Below are positions 11,405-22,480 of a stretch of 64,000 nt of DNA, piece by piece (position 1 is the stretch's first letter; every line of letters begins with the position of its first letter). The position numbers were made by a program, and so were the translations under genes. This DNA comes from Anagrus nilaparvatae. Lineage: Eukaryota > Arthropoda > Insecta > Hymenoptera > Mymaridae. The notes below the pieces were generated by a model that did no database searches, was not told where the DNA came from, and was given only the letters and a program-made list of their open reading frames with translations. The stretch spans positions 1,612,001-1,676,000 of the forward strand of contig JAKSXM010000206.1 in the NCBI GenBank assembly GCA_022575985.1. Reading direction: 5' to 3'.

Positions 11405-13834
11405 GCACCAAAATAACTACAAATAGTGCCAATTTGCCTTAAATAATCATTTGTTTTTGTTTTTACTTTTTTTATAACCTTAAATTAAAAAAAAAAATTT
11501 AAATAAATAAAAATATTTACGTGTTACAGAATCCTCAAATTTGGAGTTATAATACCCCGAAAAATCGTCGAAGCAAGCTAAGGCTTTAATGCTATGACGT
11601 ACTATCCAAAATTAAAAAGAAAAAGAAAATGAAAAAGATTTTCAGTGTATGTAAGAGCATAAAACTAATTATAAATTGTGGATCTCTCTCGATAAGAGGC
11701 CCTGTATTTGTTATAATTAAAATAGTTACTAAATGAGTTCTTACTTTTTTTATCAAACAGCTTTTACTTTCACCTCTAATGCAAAATCCGATCCAAGCAA
11801 CTTATTAAAATAACCTTTTATTAAATTAATAATTTTATCTTTTGAATTTTGAATTTTATTTTTTGTATTTTATACATTGAATTCCTATGTTTAGTAGATT
11901 AAAAAACAAAAAAAGAATTCAAAAAGATCAAAAAAAAGTTCCTTTTATTATATAAAAATTATACATAGTAAAAATACAAAAGAACTTGAAATGCATTATC
12001 AGCATCTAAAAAAAAATTTCTAACAAACATGTATGAAAATAAAAAAACTTATATGTAGTATAAATACGGGTATATAAGTTTTAGCAACACCCACTGACAT
12101 GCGTCTACCTACATATATACAATTTTCAACTAATCCTTGAAAGGATCAAAAACTTTTTTTCTGAGAAATATATATATATATATATATATAATATAGAAAA
12201 ACGAAACCAAACAAAAAAAATGGGGGAAAAATCCAATGAAAAATAGAATACGACAGTTCTTTTCAACATTTATTTATATATGAAATTGTAAAACAACGAA
12301 GAGAGAATTTTTTTTTTTTTGTAAGGGGATTATTTTATTTATATATATGATATGCCAATCGATATTTTATTTTACTATATAAATGTGAAATATTAAATTT
12401 TTTTGTTATTTAGGGCAGAAAAAATATTTTTGGATTAAAGGTAAGCCTTTTTTTTTTGCTTGCGTGTTTAAATGTAAAATTATCATAATATTTAATTTAA
12501 AAATTAGTAGTAATTTATGTATAAATATTCATATGAAATTTTAGGTTCAGAGAGAAAAATATACAAAGCATGCACACACTAAAGATAAAATACGATTTAA
12601 ATATAAATATTTATTTTAGTAAATTTTTAATTGAAGTTTTAAAAGAAATTTAAAATAGGGCGCTTGAAACTCTAGAAACTTTTACATTTTTTTTGAGTAT
12701 CATTATTAGTTCATTCGAGGAAATAAAATGTTTTATTTGGATAATACTACTTTAGTGTTATTGCAGACTTTTCGCCTTTATTTAAATTTCCTGATTATGC
12801 CACTTTTAATTTTAGACTGTATGTATACTTTTTTTTAGAAGGCACTGTTGCTAGATTCTTTTGAGTTTTTTCAAAAATATTTTTTATATCAAGTCTAACA
12901 TATTTGATACCCAAGTTCATCAAGTGCTTCATATATTTATGTAAAAAAATTGTATTTTTATTCAAATAAAAAAAATTTAAATTCATGAATTTACTTAAAA
13001 TTATCAACTCACTATATTTTGATAAAAATCTTTTTATTTACTTTCTGAATTACAATCTAAAATTCAATTACAAAAAAAATTTTGTATACCTTTTTTTTCT
13101 ACGTAATAAAATAATAATTTATATTCCTTTTTTTAAAAGTAAACTATTAATAAAAAAAAAAAAAAAGAAAAAAAAAACTAATAAAATAATAAAAATTACA
13201 AACAATAAATTTAAGTGGCACATATAATTTATAGATAAAAAGTAAACTTTATTAACACATTTATTTTTTTTTTTTTAACTAAAAAGTTTGTTTCAACAAA
13301 CTAAATATATTGTCCTACAATTACATATAAGTTACCTCTATTTTTTTTTTAACGAAATAAAAAAAAAAAAAAAAATTACAGAAGAAAAATTACCACAATA
13401 GAGTAACTATAAAGATAAGAAAATTCGAGTTTTTAGTTTGACATTGTATTTTATGGATGATATTACACTTTTTATATCTCCTTGTTTTAGAATATGTTGT
13501 AGTATAATTAGAATTTGGTAATAGTTTAATGCTATTGGTTTAATTTTTTTATTACAATTTTTTGGTGATTTATTGATAATATTGCATAGATAAAATTTTC
13601 AATTTTAACAAACAACTGTAACAAAATTTTCACTTGGATGATTTTTAATTTATCAGCCTAGCCAAATTTGGTTTACCAATGTTCTTCAAATATGACTTTC
13701 TGGGAATCCTCGAATAACTTGTTCATTTTTTATTATGTTCGGCAATTCAAAAGTTCACCCTACATCAGCTCTTCTGCAAGTCCTATCTATAAAATTATTA
13801 ACATGGCAAATACTCATAGGGAGGAGTATCCGGA
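11405..13834. other. AT-rich DNA with microsatellites
   Basis: A TA microsatellite lies at 12168-12190 and long A/T runs occur at 13160-13180, 13266-13278 and 13358-13376. The overlapping frames at 12795-13007 and 12985-13227 are K/N/I/F-rich chance ORFs. The frame at 13668-13868 has a better residue mix but no recognisable domain, and it runs into the G-rich array that follows. Confidence 0.5.
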
Positions 13835-14100
13835 AAAAACTTGTGTAGTAGGGGGGGATGGAACATGATTTTAGGGAGGGGGTACCCGAGAACTTGAAAA
13901 TTAAGGGGGGGAGTCAAATTTGTCGGATTTAAGGGGGGGAGGCTCGAATCAGACTTAGAATAATTTCAATTTAGGGACTTTGATAAATCTGGGCTAAGAG
14001 ACTTAGAATGATACAGGTTTAAGGACTTAGAATAATTTTGATATAGGGACCTAGAATAATACGCGTTTAGAAAATCAAAATAGTTTGAGTTTAGAATTTT
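13835..14100 (+). repeat. G-rich tract and degenerate minisatellite
   Basis: Runs of five to eight G (13850-13940) lead into a degenerate array of roughly 25-33-base units with the core GACTTAGAATAATTTTGAT and a TTTAGG-like linker. Stray units lie at 14270-14310 and 14975-15005, and another small array lies at 61045-61130. The purpose is unknown; it behaves like a dispersed minisatellite. Confidence 0.6.
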
Positions 14101-15315
14101 AACATCTAGTAAGGTGATAATTACAAATTATAAAATTAGAATATTGTATTGTAACGTTTCGTAACATTTGCATTATACCTATTCCTCAGCTGGAAGTAAA
14201 CATGTTCCATGCATTTAGGTTGTGTTTACACAAACCGGTTATCAGTTTTATCAACTTAGAAAAATTTATGTTTAGGGATTTATTATGATTTCAGTTTTAG
14301 GACTTATAATAATTAGGGAGTATAAGTTAAAACTATTATAACTGAAAATACTCTATGATCATTGGTTATGTGAACACACAAACCAGTAATAAGTTTTCTC
14401 TTAAGTATTTTATCAAAATATCAATTTGACAGTTTCTTTATAAAAAATGTATATAATATTTTTATTTACAAAGTTTATAATATATATATAATCTAAGCGT
14501 ATTTAAGAAAACCATCAAGAAATAAAGTCTTATTCGAGAAATATAGACAATTTTTCGTTTAATGTGACCTTGTCAGGTACAGTTAATCTAAAAGAAGATA
14601 GGATTTAAAGATTAGCCTGCAACTTAATCCCTTTATTTCCTTACTTTTCATAATATAAAACTTTTTTTACATGCTGTGTTTTAGTAAAATTGATTGAATA
14701 TAAATTAACGTTAAAAATATAATATGTTTATTTTATCATTATTTACAATAATTATTAAGCAAAATTTATCAAAATTTATCAAATTTCAATAGTAAGAGTA
14801 CTAAAATACAAAATAACTGTTATTTTTATAAAAAAATAGTCAAATTAACACAGAACTTGTTGATAGGATTTAAATGATTACCGAATGAGTACTTAGTGAT
14901 AACCATCAGGAGCCAAAAAAGGGGGAGGGGCGTGAAAAATGGACTTTTTTAAAAAGCACATTAAACGGTCTTCAAATAATTTTGTTTAAGGGTCTTAGAA
15001 TAATTCAGCTTCAGAATCTGCTAATTATTATCAAAGTATGAAGGGAGTTGCCTCGGAAATGTTTTTGAGTGTCGAAAGTTGGCACAAAGTGGCATAGTGT
15101 GCGAGGACCAATCTTAAAATGAAAAATGAAGAAGATTTCTTATTATAGACCCCTCTTTATAAGCAAGGCTTGGGTATTGTGTAAAATGATGCTTTAAATA
15201 GGTTGTTCCAATTGGGGGATTTTCAGTGCAGGTGGGATTTTAGAATCTATCTTGCAGCCCTGAACCACGTTTCATGACGGACTTTCAAAGGGAACGGTGT
15301 TTAAGGCAGAAGTTC
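14101..15315. other. Unannotated DNA, slightly GC-richer near its end
   Basis: No gene is recognised. The 15020-15310 part is closer to balanced composition but all frames are interrupted. It lies directly beside a tRNA-like SINE and may be decayed TE. Confidence 0.4.
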
Positions 15316-15418
15316 TCCGATATTATTTAGTGTACGGGGATCGAACTTATTGGGTTATACGGTCTCGGATGTACGTAATCATTGAACCTACAAGGTTTTC
15401 ATAGTTAATACAAAATTT
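15316..15418 (-). repeat. tRNA-derived SINE-like segment
   Basis: On the minus strand there is an A-box-like TGTAGGTTCAATG, and about 45 bases later AAGTTCGATCCCCG, a good B box. The body resembles a tRNA fold only in part and no clean acceptor stem is present, so I call it a tRNA-derived SINE rather than a tRNA gene. Confidence 0.45.
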
Positions 15419-16647
15419 CACTTTTATTAAAAAATTGGGCTTTTTAGGATTGGCATAATTGTAGAAACTATATTATAAGGAACTTTAAATGTTATGCAAG
15501 ACCGTTGGTCTAAACACTCCAAACCATGAATAACTATTTTTCTTAAACTTTAGAAATATGTTTCATATTAATAAAAATAAAAATTAAAGCTATAAAATTT
15601 ATTGTTAGAAAATATGTTAGACATTTTTTTTTCTATAAATGTATATATATATGAGCATGCATATTTTTTATGACTATTTAAAAGCACGTATTAGCAGTTT
15701 TATTCGCACTATCTTTTGACATATATAACGCAAATAACTCAAGCTTACATTTATATACATATATATAAATATATGAGAATATTTATATGTATATATATAT
15801 ATATATATATATGAGAAAATAAAAATAATATAACATAATGACAAGTCTTTTATTGAGATGATAAAAAAAAATATTATGTGTGGTTATAACTATTAGTTTT
15901 GACCTTTTGAACTATCTCTCTTAAGACATTTATATTTTCTTCTATTTTTTTATTTTAGTTGTGTTGTATATATTTTTATTTTTGTTATAAATATGAGTTC
16001 ATATTTTCTTATATGTAACTTTTAATAATGGTCATAATCGTTACGTATTTGTAGTTGTAATAAAAAAATTTATATTTGAGCAGTAAATTTTAGTTGTTAA
16101 AACGTCGAATAGATGGAAAATAGTTAGAAATTAATTTTTTAAAATAGTTGGAAAGAAAATAAGTTCAAAATTTTTATGTTAAGAAAATAATCCTATATTA
16201 ATGATAAATTGTTTAATTAGACTAACTTGGAGTTAGGTTATTACGTGACAATAAATAATGATAAAATTCAAATGGGTTAATGTATTAAATTTTAAAAAAA
16301 TATATGAAATCAAACAAATTCCACTGTTGCAATTTTCAAAAAAAAAATCCATTACTTGTTGAATTTTTCAGTTACAATTTTTTTTTTTACTTTTAAACAA
16401 AACTTTTCAATGCATATTTTTATCATCTGTAGGTCTGTTAAGACTAGCTCTTTTTGTTGACATTTATTTGTACATGAAATTTTTCAATAAATATTTATAA
16501 TTCCTGGATTATCAAAAACGAATACGATATTTGTTTTTATTGAAAATAGATGAGTTTCCCATACTAAAATATCTCAAAAATTAAGCTAAATTTGACCATA
16601 ATCATAAGGACATTCTATGGACTTATCAGCAAGAAAAGTTACTTAAA
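15419..16647. other. AT-rich DNA, nothing recognised
   Basis: The stretch contains a TA microsatellite at 15787-15812 and no coding signal. Confidence 0.5.
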
Positions 16648-16690
<43 letters not shown>

Positions 16691-16691
16691 T
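16648..16691 (+). repeat. (AAT)n microsatellite
   Basis: About 14 perfect AAT units. Confidence 0.95.
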
Positions 16692-16779
16692 AGATTTTTA
16701 TTTTGCAATTCAAAAATGGTACACTCTTTTAACATATTTTGGCTTTGTATATATATAAATAGTCAATAGCTTATATAAG

Positions 16780-17351
16780 TGGCTCCTAACTACGCAATAA
16801 AATTTTTGCCACATGTAGATATCAATAAAACTAGTAAAAAATGTCCAAAAACATATGGTCTATTATCAATATTTTTGCCACAATTAATTGATAAAGTTGG
16901 TCAACTTCAACCAAGAAATTCTTTAAAAGAGATGGGCACCTTTAAAAAATAAATTATATATATTTTTTTGTTTTTATTCTAATGTTCTAACTTGATGATG
17001 GACACGCCCATAGTGTTTAGGATATAATTTGTTCAAAAAAAAAAAAAAAAAATACTATGTATTAAATACATTTAAATAAAACAAGTTTTACAAATTATAC
17101 AAGATAAAATTTCTTCAAGTTAGAACAATAGAATAAAAACAAACAAAAAAATATTTACTCGAATATTTATTTTTTAAGGTGTCCATCACTTTTAAAGAAT
17201 TTCATTGGTCCATAACTTTATCAATTAATTGTGGCGAAAATATTAATAATAGAAAATATTGGTAATAGACCATATGTTATTTGACATTTTTTACTTGTTT
17301 TATTGATATCTACATGTGGAAAAAATTTTATTGCGTAGTTAAGAATCACCG
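16780..17351. mobile_element. Long-armed foldback element
   Basis: Arms of about 200-230 bases (16780-17000 and 17110-17351) are imperfect inverted copies. TAACTACGCAATAAAATTTT at the left pairs with AAAATTTTATTGCGTAGTTA at the right, and AACATATGGTCTATTA pairs with its complement near 17265. The ends read GTGGCTC / GAATCAC. It has no coding capacity and is likely a MITE or foldback transposon. A Helitron 5' end begins within ten bases of its right end. Confidence 0.65.
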
Positions 17352-17358
17352 TGTAATA

Positions 17359-18753
17359 TCTTAATACTTCTTAATACTATATATATTTGAAAATTTATTT
17401 GTTTGTCTGTCTGTCTGTCTGTCACCTCATCACGCAAGAACCGCCGAACCAATTGGCATGAAACCGGTGTCAAAATGAAGGAAAAAAGTCTGCGGTTGAC
17501 ATAGGCCATAGATTTTCTGTTCAGCTATCTTAGTTTTTGAGATATCTAATTTTCAGTGATTTTGAACTTGATAAAATTTTTTTAAATTTTAAACAAAATT
17601 TGAAAAATCTCGAGACGATCGAAAAATTTTTGGATCGCACTCTGTAGTATTCGATTCAGCACCAATTTCGACGTATTCTCTGAAATTTTTATTCAAAACG
17701 GAGGTATCTTTAAAATTTTATAAAATATTTTTGAAGCTGGTAAAAAATTTTTTTCTTCATTTTTTTATTTTTTATGGTATTTTTAATAATTTGTCTGTAC
17801 CCTAATAGCTCAAGAACCACCAAACTAATTGACATGAAACCGGTGTCAAAATATACAAAAAAAAGGCTGCGGGTGATATAGGCCATAGATTTTCTGCTCA
17901 GCTATCGTAGTTTTTGAGATATTTAATTTTTACTATTTATGGAGAAATTAAAATTTTTTGAAAATTTCGTTAAAAAGTGAAATATCTAAAAAATATAAAA
18001 AAATTTTACTATAAGATTTGGTATTACTTGATTCGGCACTAATTTATACGTACTCAGTTATATTTTTGTTCAAAACGGAGGTATCTTTAAAAATTAGGAA
18101 CATTTTTTATATATCTTAATACTATATACTATATATATGAAAAAATAAAAGATATATAAAGATACCTCCGTTTTGAATAAAAATTTCAGAGAATACGTCA
18201 AAATTGGTGCTGAAGCGAATACTACAAAGTGCGATAAGAAAATTTTTCGATCGTCTCGAGATTTTTCAAATTTTGTTTAAAATTTTAAAAAATTTTATCA
18301 AGTTCAAAATCACTGAAAATTAGATATCTCAAAAACTACGATAGCTGAACAGAAAATCTATGGCCTATGTCAACCGCAGACTTTTTTCCTTCATTTTGAC
18401 ACCGGTTTCATGCCAATTGGTTCGGCGGTTCTTGCGTGATGAGGTGACAGACAGACAGACAAATAAATTTTCAAATATATATAGTATTAAGATATTAAGA
18501 TTAAGATATGTAAAAATTTGTCTGTCGGGATTGGGCATAGCCTCTCCAATATATTTTTAAATATGGTTCTGTAATCCATAATTATAAATTTACTGGAGAC
18601 TTCGCTGGACACAGAACTAGGCTTCTCTGAAAACTCTGAATGTGTTTGCATAATTATAGGTAAATTTGCAGTGAAATATGATTTTTTCAAGTAACAGAAA
18701 CAGAAGTAAATTCGACACAGGGGGGGCGGAGCCCCCCCTCCAACTTTTGCTAG
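17359..18753 (+). mobile_element. Composite Helitron (non-autonomous)
   Basis: The 3' terminus shows the Helitron signature: a GC hairpin GGGGGGCGGAGCCCCCC, eleven bases, then CTAG followed by T. The left end begins TCTTAATAC after an A, giving the expected A/T insertion context. Internally, 17383-17720 (GTCTGTCTG tract, AACCGCCGAACCAATTGGCA, GAAACCGGTGTC) recurs in direct orientation at 17790-18110 and in reverse at about 18150-18490, so two or more copies are joined. No Rep/helicase coding is present. Short ORFs here (18360-18560, 18487-18690, 18617-18802) are repeat shadows. Confidence 0.65.
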
Positions 18754-18867
18754 TATATATATAAATAAAATAAATGAATAAATATCTACATAGTTTTAAC
18801 AATTACTTGCAAGTATAAATGGCTTTGAAAATAAAATTAATTATATGATTAATATTTTGCATTTTTT

Positions 18868-19062
18868 CCGGACCGAAGTAATACCTAAACAGGGAGTCCC
18901 GGTCCGGATTCTATGATATTGTCATAAATGCAGAAGGGTGGGGAGTTTAGTGGGTATTACCCTAAATTTGAGGTTGAGTCCCACATAACCATACAGTACG
19001 CGGTGTATGGCATGCGTAAAAGCATTCTTCTCGTCCTACGAAAAAGGCCCTTTCTCTGAAGG
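18868..19062 (+). mobile_element. 5'-truncated copy of the R1-like LINE (3' UTR only)
   Basis: This segment is a close copy, in sense orientation, of the 3' UTR of the minus-strand element ending near 25670. Both contain TTTCCGGACCGAAGTAATAC, ACAGGGAGTCCCGG, GGTGGGGAGTTTAGTGGG and CCATACAGTACGCGGTGTA, ending in a GGCC-TTCTCTG segment. It is a typical dead-on-arrival LINE insertion. Confidence 0.75.
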
Positions 19063-19474
19063 AATTATCTCGTTTTAAGTAGGATCCATAATTAAAAAAA
19101 TTATTACTTTTAACGCATACATATAATAAAAAAACTTTGCGTAGTGTTATGGAGGAAGTTGTCACTTACACACAGACTTAAAAATTTTAAAGAGATTTTT
19201 AAATACTTCACAGTAATTCTATTTAAGAAAAAGTTTTATTTGCCTTGGTTTTGAATGGTTTGGTTCAAAATTTTTTCAAAGCAGCGATGGTATATTATAT
19301 ATTATATAAACATTTATAGATTATGTACTGTAATATAGTAAATTTTAAGTATAAGAGTTGGTGTATAGAATGAATGGGACCAGGACGTATGTGTGTGAAA
19401 GTATGTGTTAACCTCGAAAAGTTACAGGGCGTAAGCGCCTGGCTACAGAATCGAGGGTAGTCGGAGATGAAGTT

Positions 19475-19847
19475 TGTAACGAGGCATTTTTGCCCGTTAC
19501 AAGCAAATATTAAATATTAAATTATTTAATATTTGCAAACATACATACACACATATTCGCGCGCCTCAAGTCTTCAAGACAGAATATTTCCGCCTAGCAA
19601 CAATCAAATTTGAAAAATATTATTTTTAGTTCAAAAATATTTAAATATAGAATTAATAAAAGCAGCACCGATCAATAAAATTTATAGATTTATATATCGA
19701 CTGATGATGATTTATAGTATCAGCCGCACGGCGCTGTAAAAGAAGACCATGCCGTTTCCTTTGCAAAACGAGCATTCCGGTTTCAGCTCTGGATCGCGAA
19801 GTCACGCGCGATGTCCATAGAGCAGTTCACGGTTTCGCACCTCCAAG
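19475..19847 (+). mobile_element. Upstream LTR (left copy of direct repeat)
   Basis: This segment is almost identical over 373 bases to 21430-21801 (I see one difference, TTTATATATCG against TTTACATATCG). It begins TGTAACGAGG and its first 25 bases form a hairpin (GTAACGAGGC...GCCCGTTAC). After 19847 it stops matching the downstream copy. As no CA end or primer binding site follows, the U5 part of this LTR was probably deleted. Confidence 0.7.
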
Positions 19848-20419
19848 TTAAAATTAATTGTTTTACTTTTTTTAAACAGCCTAAAAGCCTCGAGATTTCA
19901 AGGAAAATTGATTTTCACATAATTAGAAAAATTTTTCGTTTGCATTATATAGGCTTTTGGAAAAAGCGATATAAATATTTTGTAAGTTTTGTTCGCCGAA
20001 AGGATGAAAATCCTTACAAAAATTTTGCAAGTACTCGTTTTCAAATTAATGCATGCAAACCAGGTACGCATACTACTATAAAGTGGTTACAAAGGAAAAG
20101 AAGAAATAGAAAAATTAACTGTGACCACAACAGAAGAAAAACCTCCGCAAAGGTTAATCATATAGCTTACGATAGGTTGGATCAGCAGCAGCAGAGGCAA
20201 CAGCCCTCTGATTTCACGCAGCAAGAGCAGCAATCCAAAGCCGTCTCAAAATTATTAGCGCAAAATCGTCGGATAGCCCTTAAAGCTAGTTCGACATGTT
20301 ATCGGATTAAAGCCACCCTTTTTAATCATTTTTACTTAGGACAATCAAATCCGGTTTTAAAATTGCAACCCAGGCAAACCGAACCGCGAATTGCCTGGCT
20401 TAACATTATTTTTACTTAG
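19811..20419 (+). CDS. 202-residue ORF of unknown function inside the LTR element
   Basis: The ORF starts within the upstream LTR copy and continues into the internal region. It is rich in K and R at 70-120 and has a Q-rich patch (about 120-145). I recognise no capsid, protease or zinc-knuckle motif. Its length is above the local chance level and its composition is less AT-biased, so it may be a gag remnant fused to LTR sequence by the deletion that removed U5, or simply fortuitous. A pyrimidine tract ending in AAACAG (19880) could act as a splice acceptor. Confidence 0.3.
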   Translation: MSIEQFTVSHLQVKINCFTFFKQPKSLEISRKIDFHIIRKIFRLHYIGFWKKRYKYFVSFVRRKDENPYKNFASTRFQINACKPGTHTTIKWLQRKRRNRKINCDHNRRKTSAKVNHIAYDRLDQQQQRQQPSDFTQQEQQSKAVSKLLAQNRRIALKASSTCYRIKATLFNHFYLGQSNPVLKLQPRQTEPRIAWLNIIFT

Positions 20420-20464
20420 CACTCAATTTTTTTTTCCTTTCGAAGAGGAGATGGCGTTACTTAG

Positions 20465-20590
20465 ATGACAACTTCAAGATGGACTTTCTTTCTGGAGGCC
20501 AGGTGGGTTACCCGACACTCAGTCGTCCAACAAGTGAAATCTTTAAGAAGGAACTTCTTTCTGGAGGTACGGTGGTCTAGCCGACCCTAG
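20465..20590 (+). repeat. Two-unit tandem repeat in LTR element
   Basis: Two related ~65-base units each contain CTTTCTGGAGG, a GGTGG core and CCGAC...GGCGTC or CAGTCGTC. They are probably internal UTR repeats of the element. Confidence 0.5.
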
Positions 20591-20684
20591 GCGTCTAAAA
20601 TAAAACGCGATTATCTTTCTTTTTAAGAAAATAACCCCTTATTTCATTTTTTTTAATCAATCAAATTTAGTTTAATCGCCAAAA

Positions 20685-20885
20685 AGGCTCAATTATTAAT
20701 TATTTTTATATAAGTTAAATTATTAAACACCGTTTATAGTCCAAAAGGTTAGATAAAGATATTAAATGAATTCTCTCGCCCAAAAGGATCGAAGATAGAA
20801 TCACAAATTTCTTTTCTCGCCCAAAGGCTCGATGACCGTATCTAATGTTCTTTTTCTCGCCCAAAAGGTTTGATGATAAAAGATT
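20685..20885 (+). repeat. Degenerate ~55-base tandem array
   Basis: Four or five units carry the core CTCGCCCAAAAGG followed by TCGATGA- or TCGAAGA-like sequence (20687, 20778, 20817, 20857). The array lies in the 3' part of the LTR element, before the polypurine tract. Confidence 0.55.
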
Positions 20886-21414
20886 ATTAAATTAATATTA
20901 ATTTTTACCTTATTTTTATTATCAATAATTTGTATATTCATTTTTTTTATTTATCTACTTGCATGTAGGTTAAAGTCAACCTAGACCTAATCCTTAACTC
21001 CTACCTTCCTTATTCATAAAATAAAATTTGGAAATTAATTGGAGCAGTTTTAGAGTCACAGTAAGTAAATGATTATTGTTGGAAACAGGAAATTGAGAAA
21101 CGCGAATATTGATTTTTTTTTACTCATTAATTCATATATTTTTAATTTTATTTATCATTGATCTTTATCATATTTTTTTTAAGCCAGAAGTAAGTATAAA
21201 TGATTTTTGCATGATAAAATATTTTATTTTGATTTTATTTTATATTTCTTTAAAAATTCTAGTCATAATAAAAATTGTAAATAAATTGTAAATATATTTA
21301 GAGTAGGGCTTAGGAATGATCGGGTAGGATCAATGTACCGTATTTGTGCAAGAATGATTTATTACATATTTAGTTCCTTAGAAGTGGAAGGACTTCGCTC
21401 CGCAAAGTCCACTC

Positions 21415-21429
21415 TAAGCGGGGAGCTAT
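21415..21429 (+). promoter_or_regulatory. Polypurine tract
   Basis: AAGCGGGGAGC precedes the TGTAACG start of the downstream LTR by four bases (TATT). This is the position expected for the plus-strand primer of an LTR retrotransposon. Confidence 0.6.
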
Positions 21430-22480
21430 TGTAACGAGGCATTTTTGCCCGTTACAAGCAAATATTAAATATTAAATTATTTAATATTTGCAAACATACA
21501 TACACACATATTCGCGCGCCTCAAGTCTTCAAGACAGAATATTTCCGCCTAGCAACAATCAAATTTGAAAAATATTATTTTTAGTTCAAAAATATTTAAA
21601 TATAGAATTAATAAAAGCAGCACCGATCAATAAAATTTATAGATTTACATATCGACTGATGATGATTTATAGTATCAGCCGCACGGCGCTGTAAAAGAAG
21701 ACCATGCCGTTTCCTTTGCAAAACGAGCATTCCGGTTTCAGCTCTGGATCGCGAAGTCACGCGCGATGTCCATAGAGCAGTTCACGGTTTCGCACCTCCA
21801 AGTGCCAAAGAAATACTGGTAAAGATACGCGTATTGCCTTGGAGCCATCTTTACATTAATTAAATAATTTCATAAAGTGTAATTATTGTTAATAGTGAAA
21901 CCCTAATTTATATGAATTTATAACTTAAATTAAATTAGCCGACTACGGTCCCCATTAAATCGCGTAGCGATTTTATTTAAAATATAAAATAAAAACTCGA
22001 TCGTGTGAAGTGAGATAGCCGGCAGCAGACGATTTAATCCTGCACCAGCATCGACAAGCCTACATAATAAATTAGCATCTAGGCAGACGCAACAAAGACA
22101 TCATCCACAAGTAGACGAATCCAGCAGCAGATATAACATCAGCGCGGTATCGTAAAGTGTGTGTATGTGTGATTGCGCGCGGATCGCGAATATTTCATGT
22201 AAAGCCACGCGGGTTTATTGTTTAACGATTTAATGATTTAATATTATAATTATATTTCATATTTAGTTTTAAAGCCCATGAGGCAATAAAAAAAAATATA
22301 AATAAAATATAAATAAGTTCAATTAAATATTTCATGATAATTAAATAAGTGTTTATTTCATTTTAGTATAAGTGCATGTTCACATATAATAATATTGCCC
22401 CACATAAATACCTTTATTTCTTAGAACTCCCCCACTTGTCGAGTGAGATGTTTCTTATGCCGAGCTAGCCGAATAACGAA
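21430..22480 (+). mobile_element. Downstream LTR
   Basis: Bases 21430-21801 are the second copy of the 373-base direct repeat. GC-richer sequence of the same character continues to about 22480, suggesting a ~1-kb LTR of which the upstream copy retains only the first part. An AATAAA (22286) follows a GC-rich R/U5-like region. The true 3' edge and target duplication could not be fixed. Confidence 0.55.

Larger units (their letters stand above)
19848..21429 (+). mobile_element. Gutted internal region of LTR element
   Basis: Only ~1.6 kb lies between the LTR copies, and no protease, RT or integrase motif is readable, so the element is non-autonomous or internally deleted. It contains two small tandem arrays (20465-20590 and 20685-20885). 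The end is purine-rich (AAGCGGGGAGC at 21415-21425) directly before the downstream LTR, matching a polypurine tract. Confidence 0.6.

Noticed and set aside
12795..13227. Opposite-strand ORFs of 70 and 80 codons
   Set aside because: Residues are almost all K, N, I, F, L and Y, as expected from AT-rich noise.
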